Shown: positions 48,284-57,831, counted from the stretch's first letter. The stretch is 64,000 bases of DNA from Saccharopolyspora hirsuta (GCF_008630535.1 NZ_VWPH01000001.1:434001-498000), one strand, 5' to 3'. Numbers and translations: made by a program. The notes: generated from the letters alone by a model not told the origin.

Positions 48284-49614
48284 CAGTTCTCCTTCCGCCG
48301 GGCGGTGATCCGGTCGACCACGCCGGTGTCGTAGGTCCCGCTGCTGAACTCCGGGGAGTCGAGCAGTTCGGCCAGGAACGGCAGGTTGCACTGCGGGCCG
48401 CGCACGACGAACTCCGCGACCGCCCGCCGCGCGCGGGCGAGCGCGTCCGCGCGGTCGGCGCCGTGCGCCACGACCTTGGCCAGCAGCGGGTCGAAGTGCG
48501 GGCTCACCTCCGTGTTCGCCGCGTACCCGGCGTCCACCCGGACCCCGTTCGGCTCGACCCACTCGGTGATCCGGCCCGGCCGGGGCAGGAACCGGACCGG
48601 GTCCTCGGCGTAGAGCCGCAGCTCGACCGCGTGCCCCCGCGGTGCCGGGAAGTCCGCGGGCACGTCCTCGCCCGAGGCGATGCGCAGCTGGAGCTCCACC
48701 AGGTCGACGCCGTGCACCTGCTCGGTGATCGGGTGCTCGACCTGCAGCCTGGTGTTGACCTCCAGGAAGTGGAACTCCCCGGTGGCCGGGTCGAGCAGGA
48801 ACTCCACCGTCCCGGCGTTGCGGTACCCGACGCTCTCGGCGGCCCGGACGGCCGCCGCGCACAGCCGGTCCCGCAGCGCCGCGCCGACCGCGGGGGAGGG
48901 GCACTCCTCGACGACCTTCTGGTGGCGGCGCTGCACCGAGCAGTCCCGCTCGCCGAAGGCGCGCACCGAACCGTCGGGCATCCCCACCACCTGCACCTCG
49001 ACGTGCCGGGCGCGCGGCACGTAGCGCTCCAGCAGGATCCGCGCGTCGCCGAAGGCACCGCCACCGCGCGAGAGGGCCGTCCGGGCGGCGCGCTGCAACG
49101 ACTCCGGGGCGTGGGCGACGCCCATCCCGATGCCGCCACCGCCGGAAACCGCCTTGACCATCAGGGGAAAACCCAGGTCCGCCCCGGCGGCCACCGCTTC
49201 GTCCGCCGACGCCAGCCCGGACGTGCCCGGCAGCACCGGCACCCCGGCGGCGGCCATGTGCGCCCGCGCCGCCGCCTTGTCGGCGAGCAGTTCCATCGCT
49301 TCCGCCGACGGGCCCACCCACACCAGGCCCGCGTCCGCGCAGCGCCGCGCGAACTCGGCGTTCTCGGAGAGGAATCCGTATCCCGGGTGGACGGCAGCGG
49401 CACCGGTGTCGCGCGCGGCGGCGAGAACGGCGTCGATCGAGAGGAAGTCGCGCGGTGAGCTCAACGCGACCGACTCGTCCGCCTCCGCGACGTACGGCAG
49501 GCCGGTGTCCACTTCGGACTGCAGCGCGATGGTGCGCACCCCGAGCCGCCGCGCGGTCCGGATGATGCGGCGGGCGATCTCACCCCGGTTCGCCACCAGC
49601 AGGCTCGGGATCAC
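48283..49614 (-). CDS. Acyl-CoA carboxylase, biotin carboxylase subunit
   Basis: 443-residue ATP-grasp enzyme that carboxylates biotin on the carrier protein. SLLVANRGEIARRIIRTARR opens the protein; HPGYGFLSENAEFA, GGGGIGMGVAH (ATP-binding Gly loop), ARHVEVQVVGMPDGSV, EFHFLEVNTRLQVEHPITEQ and PRGHAVELRLYAEDP follow. Unlike AccA3-type actinobacterial alpha subunits it lacks the fused biotin-carrier domain, which is supplied by the next gene. Start ATG 49612-49614 overlaps the CoA-transferase stop by 4 bp. Confidence 0.94.
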   Translation of the reverse strand: MIPSLLVANRGEIARRIIRTARRLGVRTIALQSEVDTGLPYVAEADESVALSSPRDFLSIDAVLAAARDTGAAAVHPGYGFLSENAEFARRCADAGLVWVGPSAEAMELLADKAAARAHMAAAGVPVLPGTSGLASADEAVAAGADLGFPLMVKAVSGGGGIGMGVAHAPESLQRAARTALSRGGGAFGDARILLERYVPRARHVEVQVVGMPDGSVRAFGERDCSVQRRHQKVVEECPSPAVGAALRDRLCAAAVRAAESVGYRNAGTVEFLLDPATGEFHFLEVNTRLQVEHPITEQVHGVDLVELQLRIASGEDVPADFPAPRGHAVELRLYAEDPVRFLPRPGRITEWVEPNGVRVDAGYAANTEVSPHFDPLLAKVVAHGADRADALARARRAVAEFVVRGPQCNLPFLAELLDSPEFSSGTYDTGVVDRITARRKEN

Positions 49615-50792
49615 GATGCACCTCCGGTGGCGCGGCGCAGGGACTCGATCCGCTCCGGCGAGTAGCCGAGCTGGCGCAGCACCTCATCGGTGTGCTCGCC
49701 GAGCTGCGGCGGTCGCTGCGGCTCCCGCGCCGGGGTGCCGGTCAGCCGCAGCGCCGGGCCGGGAACCGTCGCGTGCTTGCCGTCGCGCAGCGGCAGGCGC
49801 ACCGCGATGCCCCGCTCCCGGACCTGCGGGTCCGACACCAGGTCGGCCACCGACTGCACCGGCCCGCACACCACGCCGTCGGCCTGCAGCACCGCCACGA
49901 CGTCGGCCTTGCCGCGCGCTCGGGTCCACGCGACCACCTCGGCGTCGATCTGCTCGCGCTCGCGCACCCGCCAGCCCGCTTCGGCCCGCTCCCGCTCGGC
50001 CCACTCCGGGTGGCCGAGCCGGGCGCTGAAGGACTCCCACATCTTCGGCGTGATCGGCGCGAGGTAGACCCAGCCGTCCGCGGTCGGGTACAGGCCCGAG
50101 TAGTTCGTCGGCAGCGAGGAACCCCACCGGCGCGGCTCGTCGATCCCGGCGGCGGCGACCGAGACGTGGTGCGCCAGCAGCGGGAACATCGAGTCCAGCA
50201 TGCCGACGTCGATCAGCTGCCCCCGGCCGGTGCGCTCCCGGGCCAGCAGGCCCAGCATCGCCGCCATCGCCGCCTGCATGCCGGTGATGTTGTCGGCGAC
50301 GAACGGCCCGGCGATGGTCGGTGCGCCGTCCGGCTCGCCGGTCATGTCGGCCAGCCCGCTCATCGCCTGGATGATGCCGTCGTAGGCCACCCACGACGAG
50401 TACGGCCCGGTGCGCCCGAACCCGGTCACGTGCACCACCACGGTCCGCGGGTTGATCCGGTGCACCTCGTCGAAGCCGAACCCGAGCTTGTCCGGCACGC
50501 CGTTGGCGTAGTTGGTGACCAGCACGTCGGCCCAGCCGATCAGGTCGTGGAGCACCGCCTTCCCGGGCTCGGAGCGCAGGTCGAGCGCGATGCTGCGCTT
50601 GGTGCGGTTGTTGGCCGCGAAGTAGAGGCTCTCGCCGTCGTGGACCGGTTGGGCCCGGCGGCCCATCTCGCCGTCCGGCGGCTCGACCTTGACCACCTCG
50701 GCGCCGTGGTCGGCCAGGATCTGGCAGCACTGCGGTCCGGCGATGTAGTGCGCGATCTCCAGCACGCGCACCCCGCTCAGGGCGCTGGTCAT
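49611..50792 (-). CDS. CaiB/BaiF (class III) CoA-transferase
   Basis: 393-residue CoA-transferase. VRVLEIAHYIAGPQCCQILA, EVVKVEPPDGEMGRRAQPV, SIALDLRSEPGKAVLHDLI, VVHVTGFGRTGPYSSWVAYD and the catalytic Asp block RGQLIDVGMLDSMFPLL are all standard. The start is ATG 50790-50792. It lies between the two carboxylase genes, so it should make the acyl-CoA that the carboxylase uses or release its product. Compare the 2461-3945 protein, where the catalytic Asp seems to be missing. Confidence 0.94.
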   Translation of the reverse strand: MTSALSGVRVLEIAHYIAGPQCCQILADHGAEVVKVEPPDGEMGRRAQPVHDGESLYFAANNRTKRSIALDLRSEPGKAVLHDLIGWADVLVTNYANGVPDKLGFGFDEVHRINPRTVVVHVTGFGRTGPYSSWVAYDGIIQAMSGLADMTGEPDGAPTIAGPFVADNITGMQAAMAAMLGLLARERTGRGQLIDVGMLDSMFPLLAHHVSVAAAGIDEPRRWGSSLPTNYSGLYPTADGWVYLAPITPKMWESFSARLGHPEWAERERAEAGWRVREREQIDAEVVAWTRARGKADVVAVLQADGVVCGPVQSVADLVSDPQVRERGIAVRLPLRDGKHATVPGPALRLTGTPAREPQRPPQLGEHTDEVLRQLGYSPERIESLRRATGGAS

Positions 50793-50797
50793 CGCGG

Positions 50798-52330
50798 TCA
50801 CCCCCGGAAGTGCCAGCTCGACGGGCCCGCGGTGCGCAGCGGCGCGGCGAGCTCGGCGAACTCGCACAGCAGCGGCCGGGTGTCGCGGGGATCGATGATC
50901 TCCTCGATGTTGAACGCCTCGGCGGTGCGGAACGGGGAGCGGATCGCGTTCATCTTCTCGGTGATCTCCGCCAGCAGCGCGTCCCGGTCCTCGGCAGCGT
51001 CCAGATCAGCCCGGTAGGCGGCCTCGACGCCGCCCTCGATGGGCAGCGAACCCCAGTCCGCCGACGGCCAGGAGTATCGGTAGTGCACGCGCGCGGCGTT
51101 GGTGTGCGCGGCGCCCGCGACGCCGAAGACCTTGCGCAGGATCACCGACGCCCACGGCACTTTCGCCTGGTAGACCGCGTTGAGCGCCCGCACGCCGAAG
51201 CGCATCGTGGCGTCCTTCTCGGCCTCCACGCCGATGACGAACCCGGGCTGGTCCACCAGGTGCACCACGGGCAGGTGGAAGGTCTCGGCGAGGTCCACCA
51301 GCCACTCGATCTTGCGGCTGGACTGCGCGGTCATGCCGCCGCCGTAGATCATCGGATCGCTGGCCAGCACCGCCACCGGCCAGCCCCCCAACCGCGCCAG
51401 ACCGGTCACCGCGGAGCGACCGAACCCCCGGCCCAGCTCCAGGAACGACCCCTGGTCCACCACGGCCTGGACGATCGGCCGGATCCGGTACGGGCGGCGC
51501 CGGTCGCGGGGGATCGCGCCGATCAGCCAGTCCTCGCGGCGCTCGGGATCGTCGGAGCTCTCGACGCGCGGCGGCAGCTGGTGCACCGACGGCGGCAGGT
51601 AGGACAGGAACCGGCGGGTGCGGTCGAAGGCCTCCTTCTCCGAGTCGACCACGTCGAGCACCACGCCGTTGCGGCCGTGGATGTCGCTGCCGCCCAGCTC
51701 CTCCTTGGTGACCTCCTGGCCCAGCCGCGCGACCAGCGGCGGCCCCGCGGCGAAGACCTGCGAGATGCCGCGCACCATCACCGAGTAGTGCGCGGCGGCC
51801 ACCCGCGCGGCGCCGAGCCCGGCCACCGACCCGAGCGCGAGCGCCACCACCGGGACGGTGCCCAGGTTCGCCGCCACCCACTCCCAGCCGGGGTTGGCCG
51901 GGACGTAGGTGCGCCCGATCTCCTCCAGCGAGCGGATCGACCCGCCGCCCCCGGTGCCGTCGACCAGCCGCACCAGCGGGATCCGCAGCTCGTTGGCCAG
52001 CTGCTCGGCCATGATCTGCTTCTCCCGGATGGAGGCGTCCGACGCGCCGCCGCGCACCGTGAAGTCGTCGCCGCCGACCACCACCGGCCGGTCGTCCAGC
52101 CGCCCGCGGCCGAACACGAAGTTGGCGGGCTGGAAGGCGCCGTCGGGCTGGAACTTCCCGGCGATCGCGCCGATCTCGTGGAAGCTGCCGGGGTCCAGCA
52201 GCTCGTCGATGCGTTCCCGGACGGTCAGCTTGCCGTGGTCGTGCTGCCGCTTGACCTTCTCCGGCCCGCCCATGCGCCGCGCGAGCTCCTCGCGCCGCCG
52301 GAGTTCGTCGATTTCCAATTGCCAGGACAA
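50798..52330 (-). CDS. Acyl-CoA carboxylase, carboxyltransferase (beta) subunit
   Basis: 510-residue PccB/AccD-type carboxyltransferase with both crotonase-like halves. N-half: GKLTVRERIDELLDPGSFHE, GRLDDRPVVVGGDDFTVRGG, LVRLVDGTGGGGSIRSLEE. C-half: FGRSAVTGLARLGGWPVAVL, VHLVDQPGFVIGVEAEKDA (GFVIG stretch) and LRKVFGVAGAAHTNAARVHY. Length and pattern are closest to propionyl- or other branched acyl-CoA carboxylases. Starts at TTG 52328-52330 four bases after GGAGGG; no ATG fits. The acyl group is unknown. Confidence 0.92.
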   Translation of the reverse strand: MSWQLEIDELRRREELARRMGGPEKVKRQHDHGKLTVRERIDELLDPGSFHEIGAIAGKFQPDGAFQPANFVFGRGRLDDRPVVVGGDDFTVRGGASDASIREKQIMAEQLANELRIPLVRLVDGTGGGGSIRSLEEIGRTYVPANPGWEWVAANLGTVPVVALALGSVAGLGAARVAAAHYSVMVRGISQVFAAGPPLVARLGQEVTKEELGGSDIHGRNGVVLDVVDSEKEAFDRTRRFLSYLPPSVHQLPPRVESSDDPERREDWLIGAIPRDRRRPYRIRPIVQAVVDQGSFLELGRGFGRSAVTGLARLGGWPVAVLASDPMIYGGGMTAQSSRKIEWLVDLAETFHLPVVHLVDQPGFVIGVEAEKDATMRFGVRALNAVYQAKVPWASVILRKVFGVAGAAHTNAARVHYRYSWPSADWGSLPIEGGVEAAYRADLDAAEDRDALLAEITEKMNAIRSPFRTAEAFNIEEIIDPRDTRPLLCEFAELAAPLRTAGPSSWHFRG

Positions 52331-52361
52331 TGTCCCTCCAAAGTGGTCGCAGGGCTGGCGT

Positions 52362-53219
52362 TCAGTGGTTGCGACGGGGGTCGAGTGCTCGCTGGGCGAC
52401 GTCGCCCAGCACGTTGAAGGCCAGCGCGGTCGCGGCGATCGCCAGACCTGGCACCAGCATCTGCAGCGGTGCCTGGTAGAGGAAGGTGTAGGCGCGGGCC
52501 AGCATCGAGCCCCAGCTCGGGTCGGGCGGCTGCACGCCGAGCCCGAGGAAGCTCAGGCTGGCCTCGGCGATCAGCGCGTGCGCCAGCAGCAGGCCGGACT
52601 GCACCAGCACCGGTTGCACGGAGTTGGGCACCAGGTGCCGCAGCACCAGGTGCCGACCGCGGCTGCCGAAGCTGCGCGCCGCCTCGACGTAGGTCTCCTC
52701 CTTGACCGCGAGGACCTGCGCGCGCATCAGGCGGGCGACCGACGGGGCGAACACGATGCCCACCGAGATCATCGAGTTGACCAGGCTCGGTTGCAGCGCC
52801 GCGGTGATCGCGATGGCCAGGATGATCGCCGGGAACGACAGCAGCGTGTCCACCACCCGCATCACCGCGCTGTCCACGACCCCGCCGAGGTACCCGGCGG
52901 CCAGCCCGAGCGGGACCCCGATCAGCAGCGCGACCCCGACGGCCAGGAAGCTGGCCAGCATCGACGCCCGCGCGCCGTGGACCAGTCGGCTGAGGACGTC
53001 GCGCCCCAGGTCGTCGGCGCCCAGCAGGTAGCCGGGCGTGCCCGCCGGGGCGAGGACGGCGTCGAAGTTCTGCGCGTTGGGTTCGTGCGCGGTCACCAGC
53101 GGTGCCAGCAGCGCGAGCACCGCCACCAGCACGAGGTACCCGAGGGAGGCCAGGCCGCGCCAGTCCCGCACGACCAGCAGCAACCGGTTCTCCCGGCGCG
53201 GTGGGGAAAGCGCCGTCAT
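52362..53219 (-). CDS. Peptide/nickel-type ABC transporter permease (DppC-like)
   Basis: 285-residue inner-membrane permease. N-terminal helix LASLGYLVLVAVLALLAPLV, then GADDLGRDVLSRLVHGARAS, the DppC family signature. The EAA loop is YVEAARSFGSRGRHLVLRHL and LIAEASLSFLGLGVQPPDPS follows. The start is ATG 53217-53219, 16 bp after the DppB-like gene. Fifth gene of the operon. Partner of the permease, two ATPases and binding protein upstream. Confidence 0.92.
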   Translation of the reverse strand: MTALSPPRRENRLLLVVRDWRGLASLGYLVLVAVLALLAPLVTAHEPNAQNFDAVLAPAGTPGYLLGADDLGRDVLSRLVHGARASMLASFLAVGVALLIGVPLGLAAGYLGGVVDSAVMRVVDTLLSFPAIILAIAITAALQPSLVNSMISVGIVFAPSVARLMRAQVLAVKEETYVEAARSFGSRGRHLVLRHLVPNSVQPVLVQSGLLLAHALIAEASLSFLGLGVQPPDPSWGSMLARAYTFLYQAPLQMLVPGLAIAATALAFNVLGDVAQRALDPRRNH

Positions 53220-53235
53220 GACATCACTCCCTCGT

Positions 53236-54216
53236 TCACCGGGTGATCCGCGGGTCGATGAACCGGTAGGCCAGGTCGACCACCAGGTTCGTGAGCAGCA
53301 CCAGCAGCGCGGTCACCAGCACCACGCCCTGGATCACCGGGTAGTCGCGCTGGGTGGTCGCCTCGACGACGAGCGTGCCGAGCCCGGGGATGGCGAACAG
53401 CGTCTCGACCACGACGCTCGCCCCGAGCACCCGGCTGACCAGCAGCCCGATGATCGTCGCCAGCGGCAGCCCGGCGTTCTTCAAGGCGTGCTGCCAGACG
53501 ATCGTCCGGCGCGCCAGGCCCTTCGCCCGGTGGGTGCGCATGAAATCCGACCGCAGCACCTCGATCAGCGCGGAGCGCAGCTGGCGGCACACCTCGGCCG
53601 CACCGACCATGCCGAGCGCGATGGCGGGCAGGACCAGGTGCTGCACCGCCTGCGCGGGGTCCTCGGCGAGCCCGGCGAAACCCGTGGCGGGCAACCACTG
53701 CAGCTGGACGGCGAAGACGAGCACCAGCACCATGCCGATCCAGAAGTTCGGCACCGCGATGCCCAGCGTGGCCGCACCGGTGATGGCGGTGTCGGCCGGT
53801 CGCCCCTGCCGCAGCGCCGCCGCGACGCCCAGGGGGACGCCGATGCCCACGGCCACCAGCAGCGCCGCTGCGCCGAGCGTCAGGGTGGTGGGAAGTCGTT
53901 GCCACACCAGGGTTCCCACGCTCTCGCCGGTGCTCAGCGAGACGCCGAGGTCGCCGGTGACCGCGTGCCGCAACCAGTCCAGGTACTGGACCGGGAACGG
54001 CTCGTCCAGCCCGAGCTGGGCGCGGATCTCGGCCAACCGCTCCGGGGTGGCGTGCTCCCCGGCGATGGCCTGCGCGGGATCGCCGGGGATCAGGTGCAGC
54101 AGGCTGAACACCACGAAGGTCGCGAGCACCAGCGTCGGCACCGCGACCAGCAGCCGCCGGCCGATGGTGCGCAGCAGGGCCGCGTCCCGGCCCGGACGTA
54201 CCGCCGCGGCCGTCAT
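53236..54216 (-). CDS. Peptide/nickel-type ABC transporter permease (DppB-like)
   Basis: 326-residue permease. Helix 1 is LLVAVPTLVLATFVVFSLLH followed by LIPGDPAQAIAGEHATPERL, the DppB signature. ALLVAVGIGVPLGVAAALRQ and RTHRAKGLARRTIVWQHALK (EAA loop) follow. FAIPGLGTLVVEATTQRDYP is family-typical. ATG 54214-54216 overlaps the binding-protein stop by 4 bp. Confidence 0.93.
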   Translation of the reverse strand: MTAAAVRPGRDAALLRTIGRRLLVAVPTLVLATFVVFSLLHLIPGDPAQAIAGEHATPERLAEIRAQLGLDEPFPVQYLDWLRHAVTGDLGVSLSTGESVGTLVWQRLPTTLTLGAAALLVAVGIGVPLGVAAALRQGRPADTAITGAATLGIAVPNFWIGMVLVLVFAVQLQWLPATGFAGLAEDPAQAVQHLVLPAIALGMVGAAEVCRQLRSALIEVLRSDFMRTHRAKGLARRTIVWQHALKNAGLPLATIIGLLVSRVLGASVVVETLFAIPGLGTLVVEATTQRDYPVIQGVVLVTALLVLLTNLVVDLAYRFIDPRITR

Positions 54217-55721
54217 CGTTCCACCTGCACAGCGGTGAACTTCGGCTTGCCCAGCAGGTTCGGCTCGAAGCCGTGCACCTGCTCGCGGTAGGCGGCCACC
54301 GCGGGCGGGAAGATCAGCGGCACGAACAGCGACCGGTCGGCGACGATCCGGGCCGCCGCACCGAGCTCCGCCGCTCGCCGCGGCAGGTCCGAGGTGCTGT
54401 TGGCGGCGTTGAGCGCTTCGTCGATGCCGGGGGTCGCGACGTGCCCGGCGTTGTAGTAGCCGCGCTCGGTGAACATCAGCTTGTAGGTGAGGCTCGGATC
54501 GGGGCGCCCGGTCCAGGCCGAGAGCATCGCCGGGTACTTGCGCTCGTTGAAGAACTCGCTGCTGGCCTGGGTGAGCTCGGTCGGGATCAGGTCGATCTGC
54601 ACGCCGACCTCGCCGAGCTGGTGCTTCAGCACCTCGGCCAGCCGCACGTTGACCGGGTCCGGGTAGGTCAGCAGCGGGAACCGCAGCCCCGTGGCGTGAC
54701 CGGCCTCGGCCAGCAGCTGCCTGGCCCGCTGCGGGTCGTGCGGGTAGGTGGGGGCCACGGTCGCCGGGAACGCCCAGTGGTCCGACGGCAGCGGTGTCCA
54801 GCCGACCTCGCCCTGCCCGAACTGCGTGACCTGCCGGATCTGCTCGCGGTCGAGCGCCAGGTTCAGCGCTCGCCGGACCCGCTCGTCGCGGAACACCGGT
54901 GCGCTCAGGTCCAGGTAGATGATCAGCTGGTACAGCTGCGGGCTGGACGAGACCTCCGTGCCCTTCGCGGCGGCGAGCAGCCCGACGTCCTGCGGCGGCG
55001 GGTTGAACACGATGTCCTGCTGGCCGGAGCGCAGCGCGTTCACCGCCGTCGAGCCGTCCTTCATGATCGTGAAGGTGATGCTGTCCAGGTGCGGCAAGCC
55101 GCGCTGCCAGTAGTCGGGGAAGCGCTGCACCCGCACCGACTGCCCGTAGCGCCACTCGGCGAACTGCCACGGCCCGGCGCCGACGGGATGGCGCTCGAAG
55201 TCGTCACCGGCGCGTTCGGCCGCGGTGGGGGAGACGAGCATCCCGGCGCGGTCGGCCAGGGTCAGCAGCAGCGAGCTGTCCGGCCGGGCCAGGTTGAGCC
55301 GCGCGGTCAGCGGGTCGAGGACGTCGACGCCGGTCACGCTGGCCACGTCGGACTTGATGTTGGACTCCGGGCCCTTGGCGCGCTCGACGTTGTACTTGAC
55401 GGCTTGCGCGTCGACCGGCGTGCCGTCGTGGAACCGCATGCCCGGCCGCAGGTGCAGCACCAGCGCTCTCGGGTCGTGCTGGTCCCAGGACTCGGCGAGA
55501 CCCGGCGCGGGTTCCAGCGTTCTCGGGTCGAACGACACCAGCGTGTCGTAGAGGGTGTACAGGATCGCGTGGTCCGAACCGGAGTTGCCGCGTTGCGGGT
55601 CCAAAGAGGACGGATTGGACCGCCAGGCCACCCGCAGGTGCTGGCCGACCTCGGCCGCTCCGCCGCTGCACGCGGTCAGCGCGAGCGCCAGCGACAACCC
55701 CGCGGCGACGATGCGCTTCAT
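54213..55721 (-). CDS. Peptide/nickel-type ABC transporter substrate-binding lipoprotein
   Basis: 502-residue SBP_bac_5 family binding lipoprotein. Signal KRIVAAGLSLALALTACSGG with lipobox LALTAC. HLRVAWRSNPSSLDPQRGNS, LRPGMRFHDGTPVDAQAVKY, GAGPWQFAEWRYGQSVRVQR and VRRALNLALDREQIRQV are typical. The start is ATG 55719-55721, overlapping the ATPase gene. Such proteins bind peptides, nickel complexes, opines or sugars; the linked carboxylase suggests an organic acid or its conjugate. Confidence 0.93.
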   Translation of the reverse strand: MKRIVAAGLSLALALTACSGGAAEVGQHLRVAWRSNPSSLDPQRGNSGSDHAILYTLYDTLVSFDPRTLEPAPGLAESWDQHDPRALVLHLRPGMRFHDGTPVDAQAVKYNVERAKGPESNIKSDVASVTGVDVLDPLTARLNLARPDSSLLLTLADRAGMLVSPTAAERAGDDFERHPVGAGPWQFAEWRYGQSVRVQRFPDYWQRGLPHLDSITFTIMKDGSTAVNALRSGQQDIVFNPPPQDVGLLAAAKGTEVSSSPQLYQLIIYLDLSAPVFRDERVRRALNLALDREQIRQVTQFGQGEVGWTPLPSDHWAFPATVAPTYPHDPQRARQLLAEAGHATGLRFPLLTYPDPVNVRLAEVLKHQLGEVGVQIDLIPTELTQASSEFFNERKYPAMLSAWTGRPDPSLTYKLMFTERGYYNAGHVATPGIDEALNAANSTSDLPRRAAELGAAARIVADRSLFVPLIFPPAVAAYREQVHGFEPNLLGKPKFTAVQVER

Positions 55722-56701
55722 CCCCGACCTCCTTCGACGCCGCGCAGCGGCAGGGATCCGGCGAAGTGGCACGCGGTCCAGCGCCCGGGACCGACCTCCC
55801 GCCACTGCGGGACCTCCTCGGCGCACCTGCGCTCGGCGTACCGGCAGCGGGTGCGGAACCGGCACCCCGACGGCGGGTGCACCGGGCTGGGGATGTCGCC
55901 GTCGAGGACGATCCGGTCCCGCTGCCGTTCCCCGATCCGGGGTTGCGCCGAGACCAGCGCCTCGCTGTACGGGTGCAGCGGCCGCTCGACCACGTCGTCG
56001 ACGGGACCGAGCTCCATCAGCCGCCCCAGGTACATCACCGCGACGCGGTCGGCGATGCTGGACACCACGGCCAGGTCGTGGGTGATGAACAGGTAGGCCA
56101 GCCCCAGCTCGGCCTGCAGCCCGCGCAGCAGGTCCAGGATCTCGGCCTGCAGCGCCACGTCCAGCGCCGACACCGGTTCGTCGCAGACCACCAGCGCCGG
56201 CTCCAGCACGAGTGCGCGGGCGATGTTCACCCGCTGCTTCTGCCCGCCCGACAGCTCGTGCGGGTAGCGCTCGCAGTGCGCGGCGGACAAGCCGACCGCT
56301 TCCAGCATCGCGAGCGCGCGGGCCCGGCGCTCGGCGCTGCTGCCCCTGCTCTGCACCACGAGCGGTTCCTCGACGCTGGAGGCGATGCGCATCCGGGGGT
56401 CCAGCGACGCGTTCGGGTCCTGGAACACCATCTGCACCCTGGTCAGCGCGTCGCGCTTGGCGCGGCCTCGCAGCGCTGCGAGGTTCGTCCCGGCCAGGCG
56501 CACTTCGCCGCCGGAAGGACGCACGAGCTGCAGCAGCGCCCGGCTCAGCGTGGACTTGCCCGAGCCGGACTCGCCGATCAACCCGAGCGTTTCGCCTTCG
56601 CGCAGGGCGAAGGAGACGCCGTCGACCGCGCGGACCCGCTCGCCCCTGCGCTTCGCGGGGAACGCGACCGCCAGGTCGTCGACTTGCAGCAGCGGGCTCA
56701 C
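55718..56701 (-). CDS. Peptide-type ABC transporter ATP-binding protein (DppF-like)
   Basis: 327-residue ABC ATPase. Walker A GESGSGKSTLSRALLQL, signature LSGGQKQRVNIARALVL, Walker B LVVCDEPVSALDVALQ and H-loop FITHDLAVVSSIADRV. The C-terminal oligopeptide-transporter domain has the Cys motif GCRFRTRCRYAERRCAEEVP, which in related ATPases can bind a [4Fe-4S] cluster. GTG 56699-56701 overlaps the DppD-like stop by 4 bp. Confidence 0.93.
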   Translation of the reverse strand: MSPLLQVDDLAVAFPAKRRGERVRAVDGVSFALREGETLGLIGESGSGKSTLSRALLQLVRPSGGEVRLAGTNLAALRGRAKRDALTRVQMVFQDPNASLDPRMRIASSVEEPLVVQSRGSSAERRARALAMLEAVGLSAAHCERYPHELSGGQKQRVNIARALVLEPALVVCDEPVSALDVALQAEILDLLRGLQAELGLAYLFITHDLAVVSSIADRVAVMYLGRLMELGPVDDVVERPLHPYSEALVSAQPRIGERQRDRIVLDGDIPSPVHPPSGCRFRTRCRYAERRCAEEVPQWREVGPGRWTACHFAGSLPLRGVEGGRG

Positions 56702-57708
56702 CGGGCCACCCCCGGCAAGGTCAGCTCCGCAGCGCGGGCGCAGCGCACCGACCGCGCGTCGGCGATCGGGAGCAGTTCGGGCCGGTTCTCGCGGCAGGCG
56801 TCGGCGGCGTGGTCGCAGCGCGGGTGGAACGCGCAGCCCGGCGGCTGGGCGTCCGGCGGCGGAACCCGGCCGGGGATCGCCTTGAGCTCGGCGTGCCGGG
56901 CCTCGATCCGCGGAATCGCCTGCAGGAGGCGGGAGGTGTACGGGTGCCGGGGTGCGCGCAGCACGTCGGCCACCGGACCGCTCTCGACGGTCTCGCCCGC
57001 GTACAGCGTGACCATCCGGTCGCAGAGCTCGGCGACGACGCCGAGGTCGTGGGTGATGAACAGGACCGCGGTGCCGTGCTGCCGGGTCAGGTCGCGCAGC
57101 AGTTCCAGGATCTGCGCCTGGATCGTGACGTCCACGGCGGTGGTCGGCTCGTCGGCGATCAGCAGCCGCGGGCGGCAGATCAGCGCGATCGCGATCATCA
57201 CGCGCTGCCGCATCCCACCGGAGAGCTGGTGCGGGTACTCGCCGAAGCGCTGCTCCGGCAGCGGGATCCCGACCGCTTCGAGCATCTCGATCGCGGCCTC
57301 GCGCGCTGCCCGCCTGCTGGTGCTGCGGTGCGCGAGCAGGCACTCCACCAGCTGGTGCCCGACGGTGAACACCGGGTCCAGCGCGCTCATCGGTTCCTGG
57401 AAGACCATGCCGAGCTCGTCGCCGCGCAGGGCCTGCCGCGCGCGTTCCGGCAGCCGCAGCAGGTCGGTGCCGTCGAACCGGATCCGCCCGGTGATCCGCG
57501 CCGGTGGCGCGGGCAGGAGTCCCATGACCGCGAGCGCGGTGAGCGACTTGCCGCTGCCGCTCTCGCCCGCCATGCCCAGGATCTCGCCGGGGGACACCGA
57601 GAAGGACACGTCGCGCACCGCGGTGGTGCGGGACTTCCCGGCGGGGAAGGAGATGGTGAGCTGCTCGACTTCCAGCACGTGGTCTGCGGAGCTGCGGGGG
57701 AGTGTCAA
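56698..57708 (-). CDS. Peptide-type ABC transporter ATP-binding protein (DppD-like)
   Basis: 336-residue ABC ATPase, first gene of the nine-gene operon. Walker A GESGSGKSLTALAVMGLL, signature LSGGMRQRVMIAIAL, Walker B LLIADEPTTAVDVTIQ, H-loop FITHDLGVVAELCDRM, and the C-terminal GCAFHPRCDHAADACRENRP Cys motif. Start taken at TTG 57706-57708, 6 bp after a GGGAGG site. The in-frame ATG at 57753 would lie next to the operator palindrome at 57756 and lacks a ribosome site. Confidence 0.9.
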   Translation of the reverse strand: MTLPRSSADHVLEVEQLTISFPAGKSRTTAVRDVSFSVSPGEILGMAGESGSGKSLTALAVMGLLPAPPARITGRIRFDGTDLLRLPERARQALRGDELGMVFQEPMSALDPVFTVGHQLVECLLAHRSTSRRAAREAAIEMLEAVGIPLPEQRFGEYPHQLSGGMRQRVMIAIALICRPRLLIADEPTTAVDVTIQAQILELLRDLTRQHGTAVLFITHDLGVVAELCDRMVTLYAGETVESGPVADVLRAPRHPYTSRLLQAIPRIEARHAELKAIPGRVPPPDAQPPGCAFHPRCDHAADACRENRPELLPIADARSVRCARAAELTLPGVAR

Positions 57709-57755
57709 CGCTGGCCTCCCGAGAGGTGTGATGGCGGGCACTCTAAGCAGCATGT

Positions 57756-57779
57756 AAAACTGACGTCAATATCAGTTTT
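57756..57779. promoter_or_regulatory. Operator palindrome between the ABC-carboxylase operon and tetR
   Basis: AAAACTGA (57756-57763) and TCAGTTTT (57772-57779) are perfect complements spaced by 8 bp in the divergent promoter region. It is a natural binding site for the TetR-family protein encoded 53 bp downstream. Confidence 0.75.
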
Positions 57780-57831
57780 CTGGATTGCGCTAGGTTGGCG
57801 CATCTCTGTACCGAGTCACCAGGAGGACGCG

